A DNA stretch of 64,000 bases from Sphaerosporella brunnea. Taxonomy: Eukaryota; Ascomycota; Pezizomycetes; Pezizales; Pyronemataceae. The notes beneath the pieces were generated by a model. The model saw only the letters and a list, made by a program, of their open reading frames with translations. It was not told where the DNA came from and made no database searches. Shown one piece after another: positions 22,296 through 32,188 of the stretch; position 1 is the stretch's first letter; each line of letters begins with the position of its first letter. The position numbers were made by a program, and so were the translations under genes. The stretch spans positions 62,001-126,000 of the forward strand of contig VXIS01000032.1 of assembly GCA_008704415.1 (NCBI GenBank), read 5' to 3'.

Positions 22296-24540
22296 TGTGC
22301 CAGACGAAAATTGGGCTGTGGCGAACTATTGTCGGCCGAGTTGGCTTCGCTAGTGTGGCAGCAAGGCTGGTGGTGGTGGTGGGGGGGGGGGGAGGGGGTT
22401 TGTTGATTGATGTCTCCGAAGATCTAAGGAGGGAATCGCAGATCAGGTGGGAAATGGCTAGAGCTTTAAGGTGGGCCCTGCTCATGGGGATTTAATTCAT
22501 TGGCCCAAAGTTTATCGTCTCTACATAAAGGCCGCAAGTGTGGTGACATCGACCCGATATTTGTTCCTCTCCACTGCAGGATCATCTGTTATATTAGCGC
22601 ACCGAATTTCCCGCCAGTGAAAGCCTTCAAAGAGAAAAGGCAACCTGGAGTATTTCGAAGCAGTAGCGGGCTGCATATTCGGCAGCTGCTTGATCATTCC
22701 CAACTGCCTGTGCGGCGAGCAGCAGATGCGATATGAGATGACTCTCCCCGCGCCTACCTGCTCTCGATGATTTTTTTATTTTTATTTTTTGGCATTGCAC
22801 GCTAGTAGAGTACAATCAAGTTAACTTATCTTCCCCATGCTCCGTTCCCGTGGCCCACGGCTTGCTTGGTCGAAGGCCGGGGGCGGGAACGTTGTGGTTG
22901 GTAAAAGACCTTGAGACATCTGTGATGGCAATACATGAAATGAGCACCCCTTTGGTTAAAACAGTGAGCCGGTGAAACATACTGAAACCATGGGTGTCGG
23001 CTTTCTGTGGTCTGCAAACCCCGTGCACATCGGGGAGACAAGCCGTTTTGGCGTTTTACCCCGGATCGTCGCTTACCTCGCTTACCAAACACATCATCCG
23101 AACATAAACTGACAACTTCACTTCTCGGAACATCGACGTGAAAGACGACCGTTCAAGCCAACAGCTCGCTCTAGAATATCTAACGAACTCAAAAAACCAG
23201 GTACTCTATCTGGCGCAGGTGTCATGTCGTGATCCGATCGGGTGAAAAAAAAAAAAAAAAAAAACGAGCTTGGCAAAAACGCAGAATTCCGAGTTACCAT
23301 CTCCTTCGATTACCGTATTATCCCGGTGATAATGCAGTTGCGCGGCCTGAAAATTATGCTTGAAATAGAGAGCAGTACCTGTTTTTGGAAGAAAATTGAA
23401 GTCTATGGGTCCATGAAAGCCAAAAGTGCGTGGTCGAAGGAGACGGATTTGCCTACCTCGCCTCACATTCGTGTCACGATCGCCGCTCCCCGCTGTCTCC
23501 GTCTGTTTAAGTTTCCGCAAAGCCTCGACCGCTCGCCCGCACTACTTACAGTACATATTCCCTTTCAACGTCACCAATACGAAACGAGCAATTTGAACGG
23601 TTGTACAAGTACTAGGGTAATGTTACCTAGCCCGATATACCGGACCTCGCGAACGTTTATTATTCCCCGCAGTGTTAACAGTGCCGAATGCACCTACAAC
23701 CAACGCCCCACATGGGCTCGCACTGCGTGGGCCAGGACTGGCCGTCCCTGGAACTGAGGCAGGCCGGTCTTGAGGAAAGGCCCGATTGAGGCCGGGTAAG
23801 CCGCCTGAATGTATCTATCATTCAATAGTAAACCTGTGCGAGTGAGGGTCGCAGTGGAATAAAATGCGGCGAGTGGGCGACTTCCCGTCGCTCTATCCCT
23901 TCGTCTGCGGGCAATATTTCTAGAGAAAAGACCGGGGTGAAGGCTGGGGGGGAAGCGAACTGAATTTCGTGAGTAAGTGACCATCGCGCATGGGCAAGCC
24001 ATTTTTTGGCTATTGTAAGGTGCAAAATTACCCCCAACGTCAAGTTGTTTTTTACCACTGCAGTTTTGGAGCTTCAAAATTAAGAACCAGAGATCTAATT
24101 CATCCGTGTCTAAGGAATATGACCACCAATTTTGGGGTTAAAAGCTTTTGTCGTGATTTTAGATACCGTGGAGATGCAAACCGTCACAGTTTGAATCTGG
24201 CGAATTTTCAAAATTTTGCCATTCAAGACTTCAGATTTGCAACTAGTTGCAAAGCGCAAACCCTCTAATAATATAATTTTCTTTCCTTTTTCCTTTAACC
24301 CCACCAGCTTTCACTGCGTCACCCCGCCCGCGCCACCCCTGCTCCACAGCCACAGCGCGTGCGCGTGCGGCTCAACCCACGTGCGGAACGGCTTGGCACA
24401 CGTAACTACTCTATAAGCACAGCGGATTCTCGCAAACCTCCAATTCTCTTCTCCGCTTCTAACACCCCGAACTTCTTTGCCTGCTTCCACCCACGACGCC
24501 TCCATCCCACCTCGAATCGACCGGTCCGCTACTTTCACAG
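22296..24540. other. Intergenic region with a lone MITE terminus
   Basis: This is the left border of the transposon island. No supported gene. G- and A-runs occur near 22381 and 23244. A single MITE terminus lies at 23311 (listed separately), and a small palindrome (ttgcaactagttgcaa) lies near 24238. Confidence 0.45.
23311..23335. mobile_element. Isolated terminus of the TA-flanked MITE family
   Basis: The stretch taccgtattatcccggtgat matches the left terminus of the elements at 11156, 25526 and 26236. I see no matching right terminus within the following kilobase, so this is a truncated or partly deleted copy. Confidence 0.7.
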
Positions 24541-26033
24541 ATGTCGTCCTGCTTCGACTCGATCAAGCCACGCTTCAATATTTCTACAGTCGACCCTTTG
24601 AACGAAATTGACGAGGCCGGTAGGTCTCCGCTTGGCTCCTTGGGAATTCAACGTTGCGTGATTGGGCTTACACCTCGCAGAAGCCAAGCTGATGAGCAAC
24701 CTCGCCGCCTTTGTTGGTGAAGTTCGTCCACCAAGAAGACTGTGGCCGCTGTGCAATGTATCACAGCGCGCTCGCTGCGAAAGAAACCTGTTCCAGGAGA
24801 AGAGGACGTCAAATACTGTGAGTGCTTCTTCCCTTTGAGTGACACTCGTGCAATACTAACGTAGATGTCGGCAGACGTTGGAACCGCTTTCGCCTTTTCA
24901 TGGAAATATCTATTCACGGCGTTTCACATAATCAATGAACCCAATGGGAAATCGATGGCATATACATATCGGACCAGACCAACCCCTTGAAGTTTCTGTA
25001 CGAGGTCAAAGTCATCGGGAAGGCCGAGGATATCGACGTCGTGGTACTCAAGTGCCATGAAGTCCACTTTTTCAGGCTGCCGTTGCGGTGTAACTTCCCC
25101 CATACCTTCGTGTCCGTTTATACGGTGCAACTTACGCAAACACAGAAGGCCATCGTACACCGAGGACGGACCTATTGGGGGGAAAAGCCCTGGGAAGCTC
25201 GCTGTGACGCTCCGTCCAGCGATGGGTTTTCTGGTGGTCCTGTCCTGGATCGGGAGGGCCAGGTTGTTGGGATGCTTCGAGGTCGGTCTGAAGATGCGGA
25301 TAAATCCTTTATCGATGGAGTTTTCACGGCCTCGGAAGGGTTGGTACGTGCGCTATCGCTCAAGTCCTGGAAGTGGTGGGGCCTAAAAGCGGTCGTAGGC
25401 GCGACATCATTCTTGTCCAAGGAACAAGAAAGTTCCACATCGCGCAAGAGGTCGGCCCACGAAGATGAGCCGGAGGACCACCCGGAGACAAAGAAAATCG
25501 CGACTGATACGTTGCAGCAAGAGTACCGCATTATCCCGGTAATAACGAAATTTCACAGACCCCGAAGTATACTGACACGTACCGTTCAGCGGGCAGTGAA
25601 GCTGGGTGGGAAGTGTTTCGACGCGAGCTGGAGTGCAAAGAGGCGAGCTGGAGTGCGAAGATGCGACATGAAAAGTCAAAAAGACGTCAATGCGACGAAG
25701 ATGCTGGAGACAGGGTGGAGACAGGGAAGAGCGAGCGCTCAGGCTGTCGCCGCGGTCTCCGTCTCCCCGCTCTGTTTAAGGTTTTACTGACCACCACTGG
25801 TCGAGCACTGTCCAAGCACGTCGCTTCCAACCGCCTCTCACACAGCTTCACTGCCCGCTGAACGGTACGTGTCAGTATACTTCGGGGTCTGTGAAATTTC
25901 GTTATTACCGGGATAATGCGGTACCGGCCTGCAAACCTACCGGCGAAGGAACATCACGTTTTCAAACCATCCTGGAGGCCATCAGTGGTGGTCAAGGGGC
26001 ATCTAGTGTTGTCCAGTAGGGGGAAAAGGTTGT
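24541..26033 (+). pseudogene. Decayed trypsin-like serine protease gene, interrupted by a MITE
   Basis: Exon-like pieces are 24541-24619, 24681-24819 and 24875 onward, with good splice sites (GTAGGT..CGCAG; GTGAGT..GGCAG). A trypsin-like triad is visible: His in FTAFHII, Asp in AEDIDVVVLK and Ser in SDGFSGGPVLDREGQ. The frame is broken twice: a 1-nt shift in exon 2 (around the segment that becomes KKTVAAVQC) and a TGA near 24990 just before PLKFLYEVKV. A MITE (25526-25921) sits in the C-terminal coding part. Skipping the element and one TA copy leaves the frame open to a TAA at about 26033. The original protein is likely a cytosolic or nuclear DegP/trypsin-2-like peptidase of unknown role. 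Now non-functional by inference. Confidence 0.7.
25526..25921. mobile_element. TA-flanked MITE, 396 bp, long inverted termini
   Basis: The element begins ccgcattatcccggtaataa and ends with the complement (ttattaccgggataatgcgg). TA occurs on both sides (25524-25525, 25922-25923). The inverted similarity runs about 60 bp from each end, through gaaatttcacagaccccgaa and the cgttcagcgggcagtgaag motif. There is no transposase frame. The interior has a short direct duplication of gcgagctggagtgc. It is inserted in the protease pseudogene. Confidence 0.9.
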
Positions 26034-26235
26034 AACGCAAAAAGCGAAGTTAAAGGTCGTAGATGTTGGAGGTGGGGTTTTTGCTGGCGATGATGTTGAC
26101 GCAGCGGTGATGGGGTGGGAGGAGGCCGGCAGACCGTGAATCGTGCACGGACGTTCCGGCGCTTCTTCGGTGGTGGGAAATGCGTTTCATCTTTGGTCAC
26201 GGCGTGCGGGCTTGTTTTGTATTTTTACCTTGCTA

Positions 26236-26609
26236 CCGCATTATCCCGGTAATAACGAAATTGCACAGACCTCGAAGTATACTGACACGTACCGTTCAGC
26301 GGGCAGTGAAGCTGTGTGAAAAGCGGTTGGAAGCGACGTGCTTGGACAGTGCTCGACCGGTGGCGGTCAGTAAAACCTTAAACAGAGCGGGGAGATGGAG
26401 ACCGCGGCGACAGCCTGAGCGCTCCCTCTTCCCCGTCTCCACCTTGTCTCCAGCGTCTTCGTCGCATTGACGTCTTTTTGACTTTTCACGTCGCTTCTTC
26501 GCACTCCAGCTCGTGTCGAAACACTTCCCATCCAGCTTCACTGTCCTCTGAACGGTACGTGTCAGTATACTTCGGCCGGTGAAATTGCCTTATTACCGGG
26601 ATAAGACGG
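26236..26609. mobile_element. TA-flanked MITE, 374 bp, inverse copy of the 25526 element
   Basis: Termini are ccgcattatcccggtaataa and ttattaccgggataagacgg, flanked by TA (26234-26235, 26610-26611). The interior is the reverse complement of the 25526-25921 copy with scattered substitutions, most of them transitions. It lacks that copy's short internal duplication. The two copies are 314 bp apart in opposite orientation. Confidence 0.9.
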
Positions 26610-26928
26610 TAGAGTACTAGATATTGATCGGGCCATGAACCTAAGTTGCGGGATGGCTATCTAGGAAGGCTTTGAGCTGGACGCAAGCTGGAGAGCCCAG
26701 TCTCACACGTGCGCCGTCTGAGCGCCACATGCCGTGTGCAAATCTCAAGTCTCGAGACTGGGCCAGACAGAAGATTTATTCCCATCAGTCAACGTCTCCC
26801 CCGGTGAGTGACTGGCCATGGCCCGAAATATCGAGTGGTGCCAGTCTCCCACCAGAAACGTTGGTCTCCCGGGGGCCTACAAGCGAGTCAAGAGCCAAGC
26901 TATCCTTCCCGTGGGTTCCGTACGAACT

Positions 26929-27369
26929 CTTCCCGGCAGTGTTCTCAACAGCCAGCCAGCCCGGCCGGCTGCGTTGGGCGGATGTGGGCTGATCAAAAAG
27001 CCCGCCCGGCTGTTTGGGCTGCAGCCCACAATGACAACAAATACGACCACCGTGATGTAAACTACTGCTATGAAATGAAAAGTACATAAACATGTTCGCC
27101 GTGTAAAACGATGACTAGGAGGAGATCACTAGATAGAGGTTTAGTATAACATCACAGATCCTGAAAAGTTTATTGACGCCGATTGAACCCCGCCACTTGC
27201 AGTGGCCGGTCTTCACCGGAGATCACTCGGAGCTCTGGCAGCCGGGCTGGCCCGAAAGCAGGCTGGGCCGTTTGGGCTGATGCAAAAAGCCCGCCGGGCT
27301 GGCTGCTTAAAGCAGCCGGCCCAGCCCGCCCGGCTGTTTGGGCTGGCTACTGAGAACACTGCTTCCCGG
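26929..27369. mobile_element. hAT-type MITE with perfect 8-bp target duplication
   Basis: The element at 26937-27361 (425 bp) begins cagtgttctca and ends tgagaacactg, a perfect 11-bp inverted terminus with the CAGTG start typical of hAT elements. The flanking 8-mers are identical, cttcccgg at 26929-26936 and 27362-27369. Subterminal regions are packed with gcccgg/ccggct/agccagcc repeats in both orientations. There is no open frame for a transposase, so it is non-autonomous. Confidence 0.92.
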
Positions 27370-27772
27370 TGATGGTGAGTGGCTATGGTGATGTATGTAT
27401 GTACCGGCCCGAAACGCAGAAAAAAATAACTCTTCGACGTCGACTTTCATGGCGTGGATTCATTTATGTTGCGCTGCGTATAGCCACACGAGCGAAAGTA
27501 GGTTTATCTTGCTGGGAAAGATGTGAATTCTCGGAACCTATGCTGGTCTGGGGTTGTCCTGCCCGGATCCCCGCACTCGCGAGGAGCTACGGAATCCAAT
27601 CTAGATCTGGGTTCTGGTGGGAAAGGGAAATCTTATTCACCTTCATACGTGGGGATTCTAGAGCTACTCTAGGTAGAGGGTTGACGTCCGGTGGTACAAT
27701 GTATCTAACTTCCAAGGTTGGTATAGTACATAGGTACCCGTTGTTCGACTGGCTTCCGAAGCGCATGCATTA

Positions 27773-27795
27773 CCGTATTATCCCGGTAGTTGCGC
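27773..27795. mobile_element. Isolated MITE terminus abutting a retroelement fragment
   Basis: The sequence ccgtattatcccggta preceded by TA matches the MITE family's left terminus. It continues straight into Ty3/gypsy-derived sequence, and no right terminus is seen. It is a truncated copy. Confidence 0.6.
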
Positions 27796-27977
27796 CCCAA
27801 ACTCCATTGAACGTCGGAGTACTTCACGAACTAGTCGTTCATGTTCTTCCTCAGTCACGGAGTAGATTAAGATGTCATCAATAGACAACAACTCCTTGGT
27901 CTATGAGATCTCCCAAGATCTCAGTCATCATGTTCTGCAATGTGGCAGGGGCATTAGCGAGCCCAAACGGCATTACA
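27787..27977 (-). mobile_element. Ty3/gypsy reverse transcriptase fragment
   Basis: Read on the minus strand, the fragment gives VMPFGLANAPATLQNMM, then DLIDQGVVVY, then, after a frameshift, DDILIYS. This is the gypsy RT core, including the Y-x-D-D active-site motif now split by a small deletion (the residue before DD is lost). No LTRs, integrase or protease are visible nearby, so only a scrap of pol survives. Confidence 0.85.
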
Positions 27978-28804
27978 CCTCCCCCGGTCGCTCGCAGGCT
28001 CGCAAATCAACCACCACGACCATCCGATATGGAGCCCTGTGAAGGCCCGGATTCAAGTGGCAATATAATTAATGAAGTGCGACCATCAAACTACATGCGA
28101 CAAATCTACTGTACATGGCGTCCAGTGGCACGCCCCCGCCCTCGCCCTCGTTCTCGCCCTGCCTTCCGGATCTCCACACACTTTTTTACGAGCCCAGCAG
28201 TCGCGCAGATGCTTGGCGTGTGCTTTCAACGCATCAAGAAATGGTTTTCTCTGGGCGCTATCGGATTTTTTCTTTGCAACATGGGCACGAACCAGCGCTG
28301 CTCATATTGCGTGACTCATGTGCATACCGAACTCCTCGGCCCCAGTGTTCTCCGACTACAGTGCAGACGGCATGGTACTAGCAGTTCGGCGGGCTCCGTT
28401 GGCGGAGATGTTGACGATAATTAATGGAGTGGTGAGCGAGTGAGAACTCTGAGGAAGCCGGTCTTGCGTCCACTAAACAAGATGCGCTCTATTAAAATAA
28501 GGCGCGAGCTTCCACCGGTTGCGCAATCTCGCGAGCCCATTAAAACCGTGAGGCGATGGATTTGGAAAGCTTGGACCACACAAAACGATCATGGCTGTGC
28601 TATGGTCAGGTGCTAGCCGTTATGGCCAATGCCATCCGCTACCAGCTGCCATTGAACAGTGAGCTCGGGCTGGAGCATTGGGACGCTTTCGTCATGACAC
28701 TGTTAGCTGTCCCCGGCCCCAAACTCTTGCAAATACATACAGCCGCGACCATCAACAGCAATGGTGAGGCCGAGTAAAAGACTCATCCGATCACTTGAGC
28801 TATT

Positions 28805-29401
28805 GGTGCCAAGCGCAGACGTCTCGCTGAGGCCGAGCCTGAATCACAGCAAATCGCCAAGCCTGTGGTCCTGGGCCTGGGTGAAGAGGAGGAAGAAGAA
28901 ATTGGCTAGGATGATGTTGAAGATGAAGAAAGTGGAGATGTCGCTAAAGCGGAAGACCTACAGCGCTACATCGAATCGCTCCCGCCAGATTTCAAGGGAC
29001 AGCGGAGCCGGATCGAAGAAGCGGTAGAGCACGCGGGACATCTCATTATGTTCTATCCAAAATATCATTGTGAAATAAACTGGATAGAATATTACCGGGG
29101 CTTGCAAGAACTACTCATGCCCGCAAGCACTGCACATATTCTCTCCCCGGTATTCCACCCTCTCGCATCGTGCACTTGGAATTCACACTAACATCTCTCA
29201 GGACTCCGCGAGGTTCTTCCAGAAGCGTTGGAACTTGGAATCCGTTAAACCATCGCTCAATTTTAAGTATTGGAGACGCACCCGGCGCATCATCCAAGCC
29301 TACCGGGACGGGGCCACGTTTGGCGACAAGCAGTATAAGGGACAGGTGTACAAGTGCCATCGGCAAGTCTCACAGAGGCAGCCTGAGGCGGACCTTTGTT
29401 G
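28805..29401 (+). pseudogene. DDE transposase relic (Tc1/IS630-like superfamily)
   Basis: The plus-strand frame gives LPPDFKGQRSRIEE, then HLIMFYPKYHCEINWIEYY, which is the conserved 'FYPKFHCE.N.IE' signature of fungal DDE endonuclease-type transposases. After a disrupted stretch, another frame gives the C-terminal SARFFQKRW, YWRRTRRIIQAYRDG and VYKCHRQ motifs, ending with a TGA at about 29401. In-frame stops (for example TAG near 28906) and frame changes show decay. The N-terminal catalytic Asp blocks are not found. Confidence 0.7.
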
Positions 29402-29499
29402 AGGCGGCCGCGGTGATTGCGGCGGCCGCGGGGGGGGGGGGGGGCAATTTTATTGTGGAAATATAATCATTCAGGGTCTCCACCACCTCGCGTTTTTAT

Positions 29500-29850
29500 T
29501 GCTCAGGGTCCCCACAGCTTCGCACGCTTCTACCACCGCTTCGACCACTTTCTGGGCCGTCCGCACGATGTTGAAGTCAGGGAAATTTCGATCGGGCTGC
29601 GGCTTAATAGCCGCCTGCACCATACCGGTGAGGGTATTGATGCGTCAGTGTGGGCACGTCGCAGAATTGCATTTGCGCAGCTGTTGACCATTCGTAGGCC
29701 AGCAGAAGTCCCAATAGCATCCAGTCGGTCAAGGTACTGGCAAAGCGAAAGCTCTTGCTCTTCAGTGAGCCTTTTATTTGCTCCTGACCTCGCTTGCCTG
29801 GAATCTCGGCCTCCCCAGTGTGCTGTGAGGTGTTGTCTTGGAAGATTAAT
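29500..29850 (-). pseudogene. Pogo/Fot1-type transposase relic (CENP-B HTH part)
   Basis: The minus strand encodes KRLTEEQELSLCQYLDRLD, then GLRMVNSCANAILRRAH, then PSPVWCRRLLSR, which matches the helix-turn-helix CENP-B-type DNA-binding domain at the N-terminus of pogo-like transposases. No catalytic DDE domain follows. Pogo elements insert at TA, like the MITEs nearby, but a donor relationship is only a guess. Confidence 0.6.
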
Positions 29851-30421
29851 TAAACTCACGAGCTGCAGAGAGGTCAGGCCTGAGGCTGGTGTTGATGGTA
29901 CTGAATAGGTAGCATATCGACGGGTGTGGTTGCGGTGGTTGCTTACCCAGTGTTGCTGGTTGCGAGCCTGCGAGCGACCGGGGGATGGTGCCAACCACCA
30001 CCTTGGCACGAGTATCAATTTTCTCGTTTTTACTTTTTTTGCTTATCCACCACCCAACGCAATCCCTTGCCACAGACTGAAAAGACAGTGGTGATCGCAT
30101 CCCCCCAGATAAAAGATACACCATGATCGAAAGTAAGCAAGCCAAATCAGTACACAACACGCAAAACAACGAAAAGAAAAACACCAGACATCTTTACATA
30201 ATCTGTTCTGCTTCTACGGTACGTAGAAAAATAAACAAACACCATCATATGCGCCACGTCCCTCCTCTCCCCTTCCCCAAACAATAACAAAAACAACAGC
30301 CATGACCAATAAAGCACCCAATCAAAAAAAAAAAACCCCCCTCCCTATGCACTCCTTCCCATACTCTGTCAAGAAAGAAAATGGAGGAAAAATCGTACAA
30401 AAAATCCTACCGGTAGGTAAC

Positions 30422-32188
30422 CTACCGGATGGTCATCTGCTTGGTCATTCCTTTTCCGCTGGTCGCAGTGCGGGAACTGGAAGAGGCCGCTCCTGCCTTC
30501 TTCTCAAAGATCTTCCAGAACTTCAGGTTCTCATCGCTGGCGGCAGTAGCAAGTATCTGGCCATCGGGGCTGAGGGCGGCATGAAGAACACGCGTCTCAT
30601 GAGCTGGAATCTCGACATTCTTGACCAGCGTGGGGTAGCTCCACACGGTAAGTTGGTTGTCAGGGGCACCGTGACATGAGACGATCTCTCTGTAGTGAGT
30701 GGACCACCTCAGAGAAGTGACCTGGGAACCGGCATCAACCGAGTTGACTCGGGCACCGGTAGTGGTGTTCCAGAAGTGAATCTGCCGGTCGAATGTACCG
30801 CCACCACTAGCGAGAAGGTTGTTCTGCCATGGGCACCAGGCAAGGGCCTTGACGGCAGCCTTGTGGTTGGTCTTACTGAACTTCGGGGTAGTCATCTGAC
30901 GGGCATCCCAAATGTTGACCAAGTTGTCGTTACCGCCGGAAGCGAGCTGGGCACCGTCGGAACGCCACTCAAGGCCACAGACCTCCGAGGTGTGCGATAA
31001 GAGCTCGGCGGTTTTGTGCTCAGCAATCCGAACATCGTGGTTGAAGATGTTGCCGCTGCGGGAACCAGTGGAAAGAGTAGCCTTGTTCCAGGACATCACA
31101 CCAACACGGGAGTCGTGGCCTGTCATCGTCCGCAACTTGGTCCCCTCCTCAACATCCCAAATCTGAACATCACCAGTGCCAAGTCCGACCGAAACGTAAG
31201 AACCATCCTGAGACCACCGCACCGAGGAAACGTAGGTATCGGGGGTCGTCTCAAGAAGGCAGGATACCGAGCCGGTCTCCGCATTCCATACGTAGACATT
31301 GCGCTCAAGACCGATTGCGACCTGGTTGCTCGAGCCCCAGTCGAGGAGGTTCAAGTAGTAGTCGTCGAGAAGTCCGGGAGCGTCAAGGACACGTTCAGGT
31401 GCTGTGAGGATACGGCGTCTCGTCTGGGCACTGATAGTTGACTTTAGAGGTCGGTTGTACTGGGTGCGCAGATCGATAGGCTTGCTGGATTCAGGTGGTG
31501 CCGGCTTGAATGCAAGGATCCGGGTTCCCAGGTTCAGCCCTACGGCCTCGGCAATGGAAGCTTCGTATGCCTTCGACTTCGGCGACTTCCGGCTCGTGTA
31601 GTCCTCGCATTCTTCACCAGAGGACTGGTTACTGTTGTCGGGGCCAAAAACATCATCACTGCTGTTGGCACAATCGTGCGTGCTCGATCGGCTGCCGGGT
31701 CGGGTGTGGTTCGCCTTCATAGCGGCCGTAGGAGAAGTAGCGCTTCTGCTGGGGATGAATCGATCCCCATTAATGCGAACAGTGCTCTTGGTGGGCTTCG
31801 CCGAGCGGGCTTTCTTCAGGGTAGTGGGTTTGCTTGCTCCGGGGAGGTTCCAGTCACTGAGACCAAGGTCCAGCCGCAGAGGGGGTGAAGCCGAAGTAGC
31901 AGCACTGGCCTTTGCGGCTGGAGGAGGAGACGTTGATCGCTTCGTGGTCGACAGAGACATCGAGGAGAAGGTGTCGTGCAGGGACCCCCGAGAGGCATTT
32001 CCCTGCTTCTTCTTCTCCGCCTGCCATTCAGGGTCTCGTCGAGCGGGAGCCGGAGGGGTGAATGGGGAGTGGTTCGCCACGGCTCGGGTGCGAGGAGAGG
32101 GGGTGAGAGGAACACGTCCACCGGCGTGCTTGGAAGAGAAGATGTTCGAGTGGGATTTGACTGGAGTGTGAACAGCCGCCGTCGCCAT
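30422..32188 (-). CDS. CDC20: APC/C activator Cdc20 (Fizzy/Slp1)
   Basis: A single exon gives 588 residues. The N-terminus is disordered and Ser/Pro-rich. The C-box is DRFIPSR (142-148), required for binding the anaphase-promoting complex. A Mad2-interaction-like basic/hydrophobic stretch (GTRILAFKP) follows. The Cdc20 signature LDAPGLLDDYYLNLLDW opens a seven-blade WD40 propeller (NVYVWNAETG, VQIWDVEEG, VNIWDARQ, IHFWNTTTG, LTVWSYP, LKFWKIF). The protein ends in Ile-Arg (MTIR), the IR tail that docks on APC3. The protein selects substrates for ubiquitination at the metaphase-anaphase transition and is the spindle-checkpoint target. The family lineage is Cdc20 rather than Cdh1, based on the DDYYLNLLDW block and overall length. 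Confidence 0.95.
   Translation of the reverse strand: MATAAVHTPVKSHSNIFSSKHAGGRVPLTPSPRTRAVANHSPFTPPAPARRDPEWQAEKKKQGNASRGSLHDTFSSMSLSTTKRSTSPPPAAKASAATSASPPLRLDLGLSDWNLPGASKPTTLKKARSAKPTKSTVRINGDRFIPSRSATSPTAAMKANHTRPGSRSSTHDCANSSDDVFGPDNSNQSSGEECEDYTSRKSPKSKAYEASIAEAVGLNLGTRILAFKPAPPESSKPIDLRTQYNRPLKSTISAQTRRRILTAPERVLDAPGLLDDYYLNLLDWGSSNQVAIGLERNVYVWNAETGSVSCLLETTPDTYVSSVRWSQDGSYVSVGLGTGDVQIWDVEEGTKLRTMTGHDSRVGVMSWNKATLSTGSRSGNIFNHDVRIAEHKTAELLSHTSEVCGLEWRSDGAQLASGGNDNLVNIWDARQMTTPKFSKTNHKAAVKALAWCPWQNNLLASGGGTFDRQIHFWNTTTGARVNSVDAGSQVTSLRWSTHYREIVSCHGAPDNQLTVWSYPTLVKNVEIPAHETRVLHAALSPDGQILATAASDENLKFWKIFEKKAGAASSSSRTATSGKGMTKQMTIR

Larger units (their letters stand above)
25924..30421. 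other. Transposon-relic island without intact genes
   Basis: Apart from the listed MITEs and relics, this stretch has short open frames (for example 27369-27884 and 28556-28777) that I cannot assign. Homopolymer G occurs near 29431. The density of unrelated element fragments marks it as an insertion-tolerant region between the MFS gene and CDC20. Confidence 0.6.

Noticed and set aside
28000..28800. Protein-like frames between the gypsy fragment and the DDE relic
   Set aside because: Some stretches look mildly coding, but no motif or consistent exon structure supports a gene; probably further element remnants.
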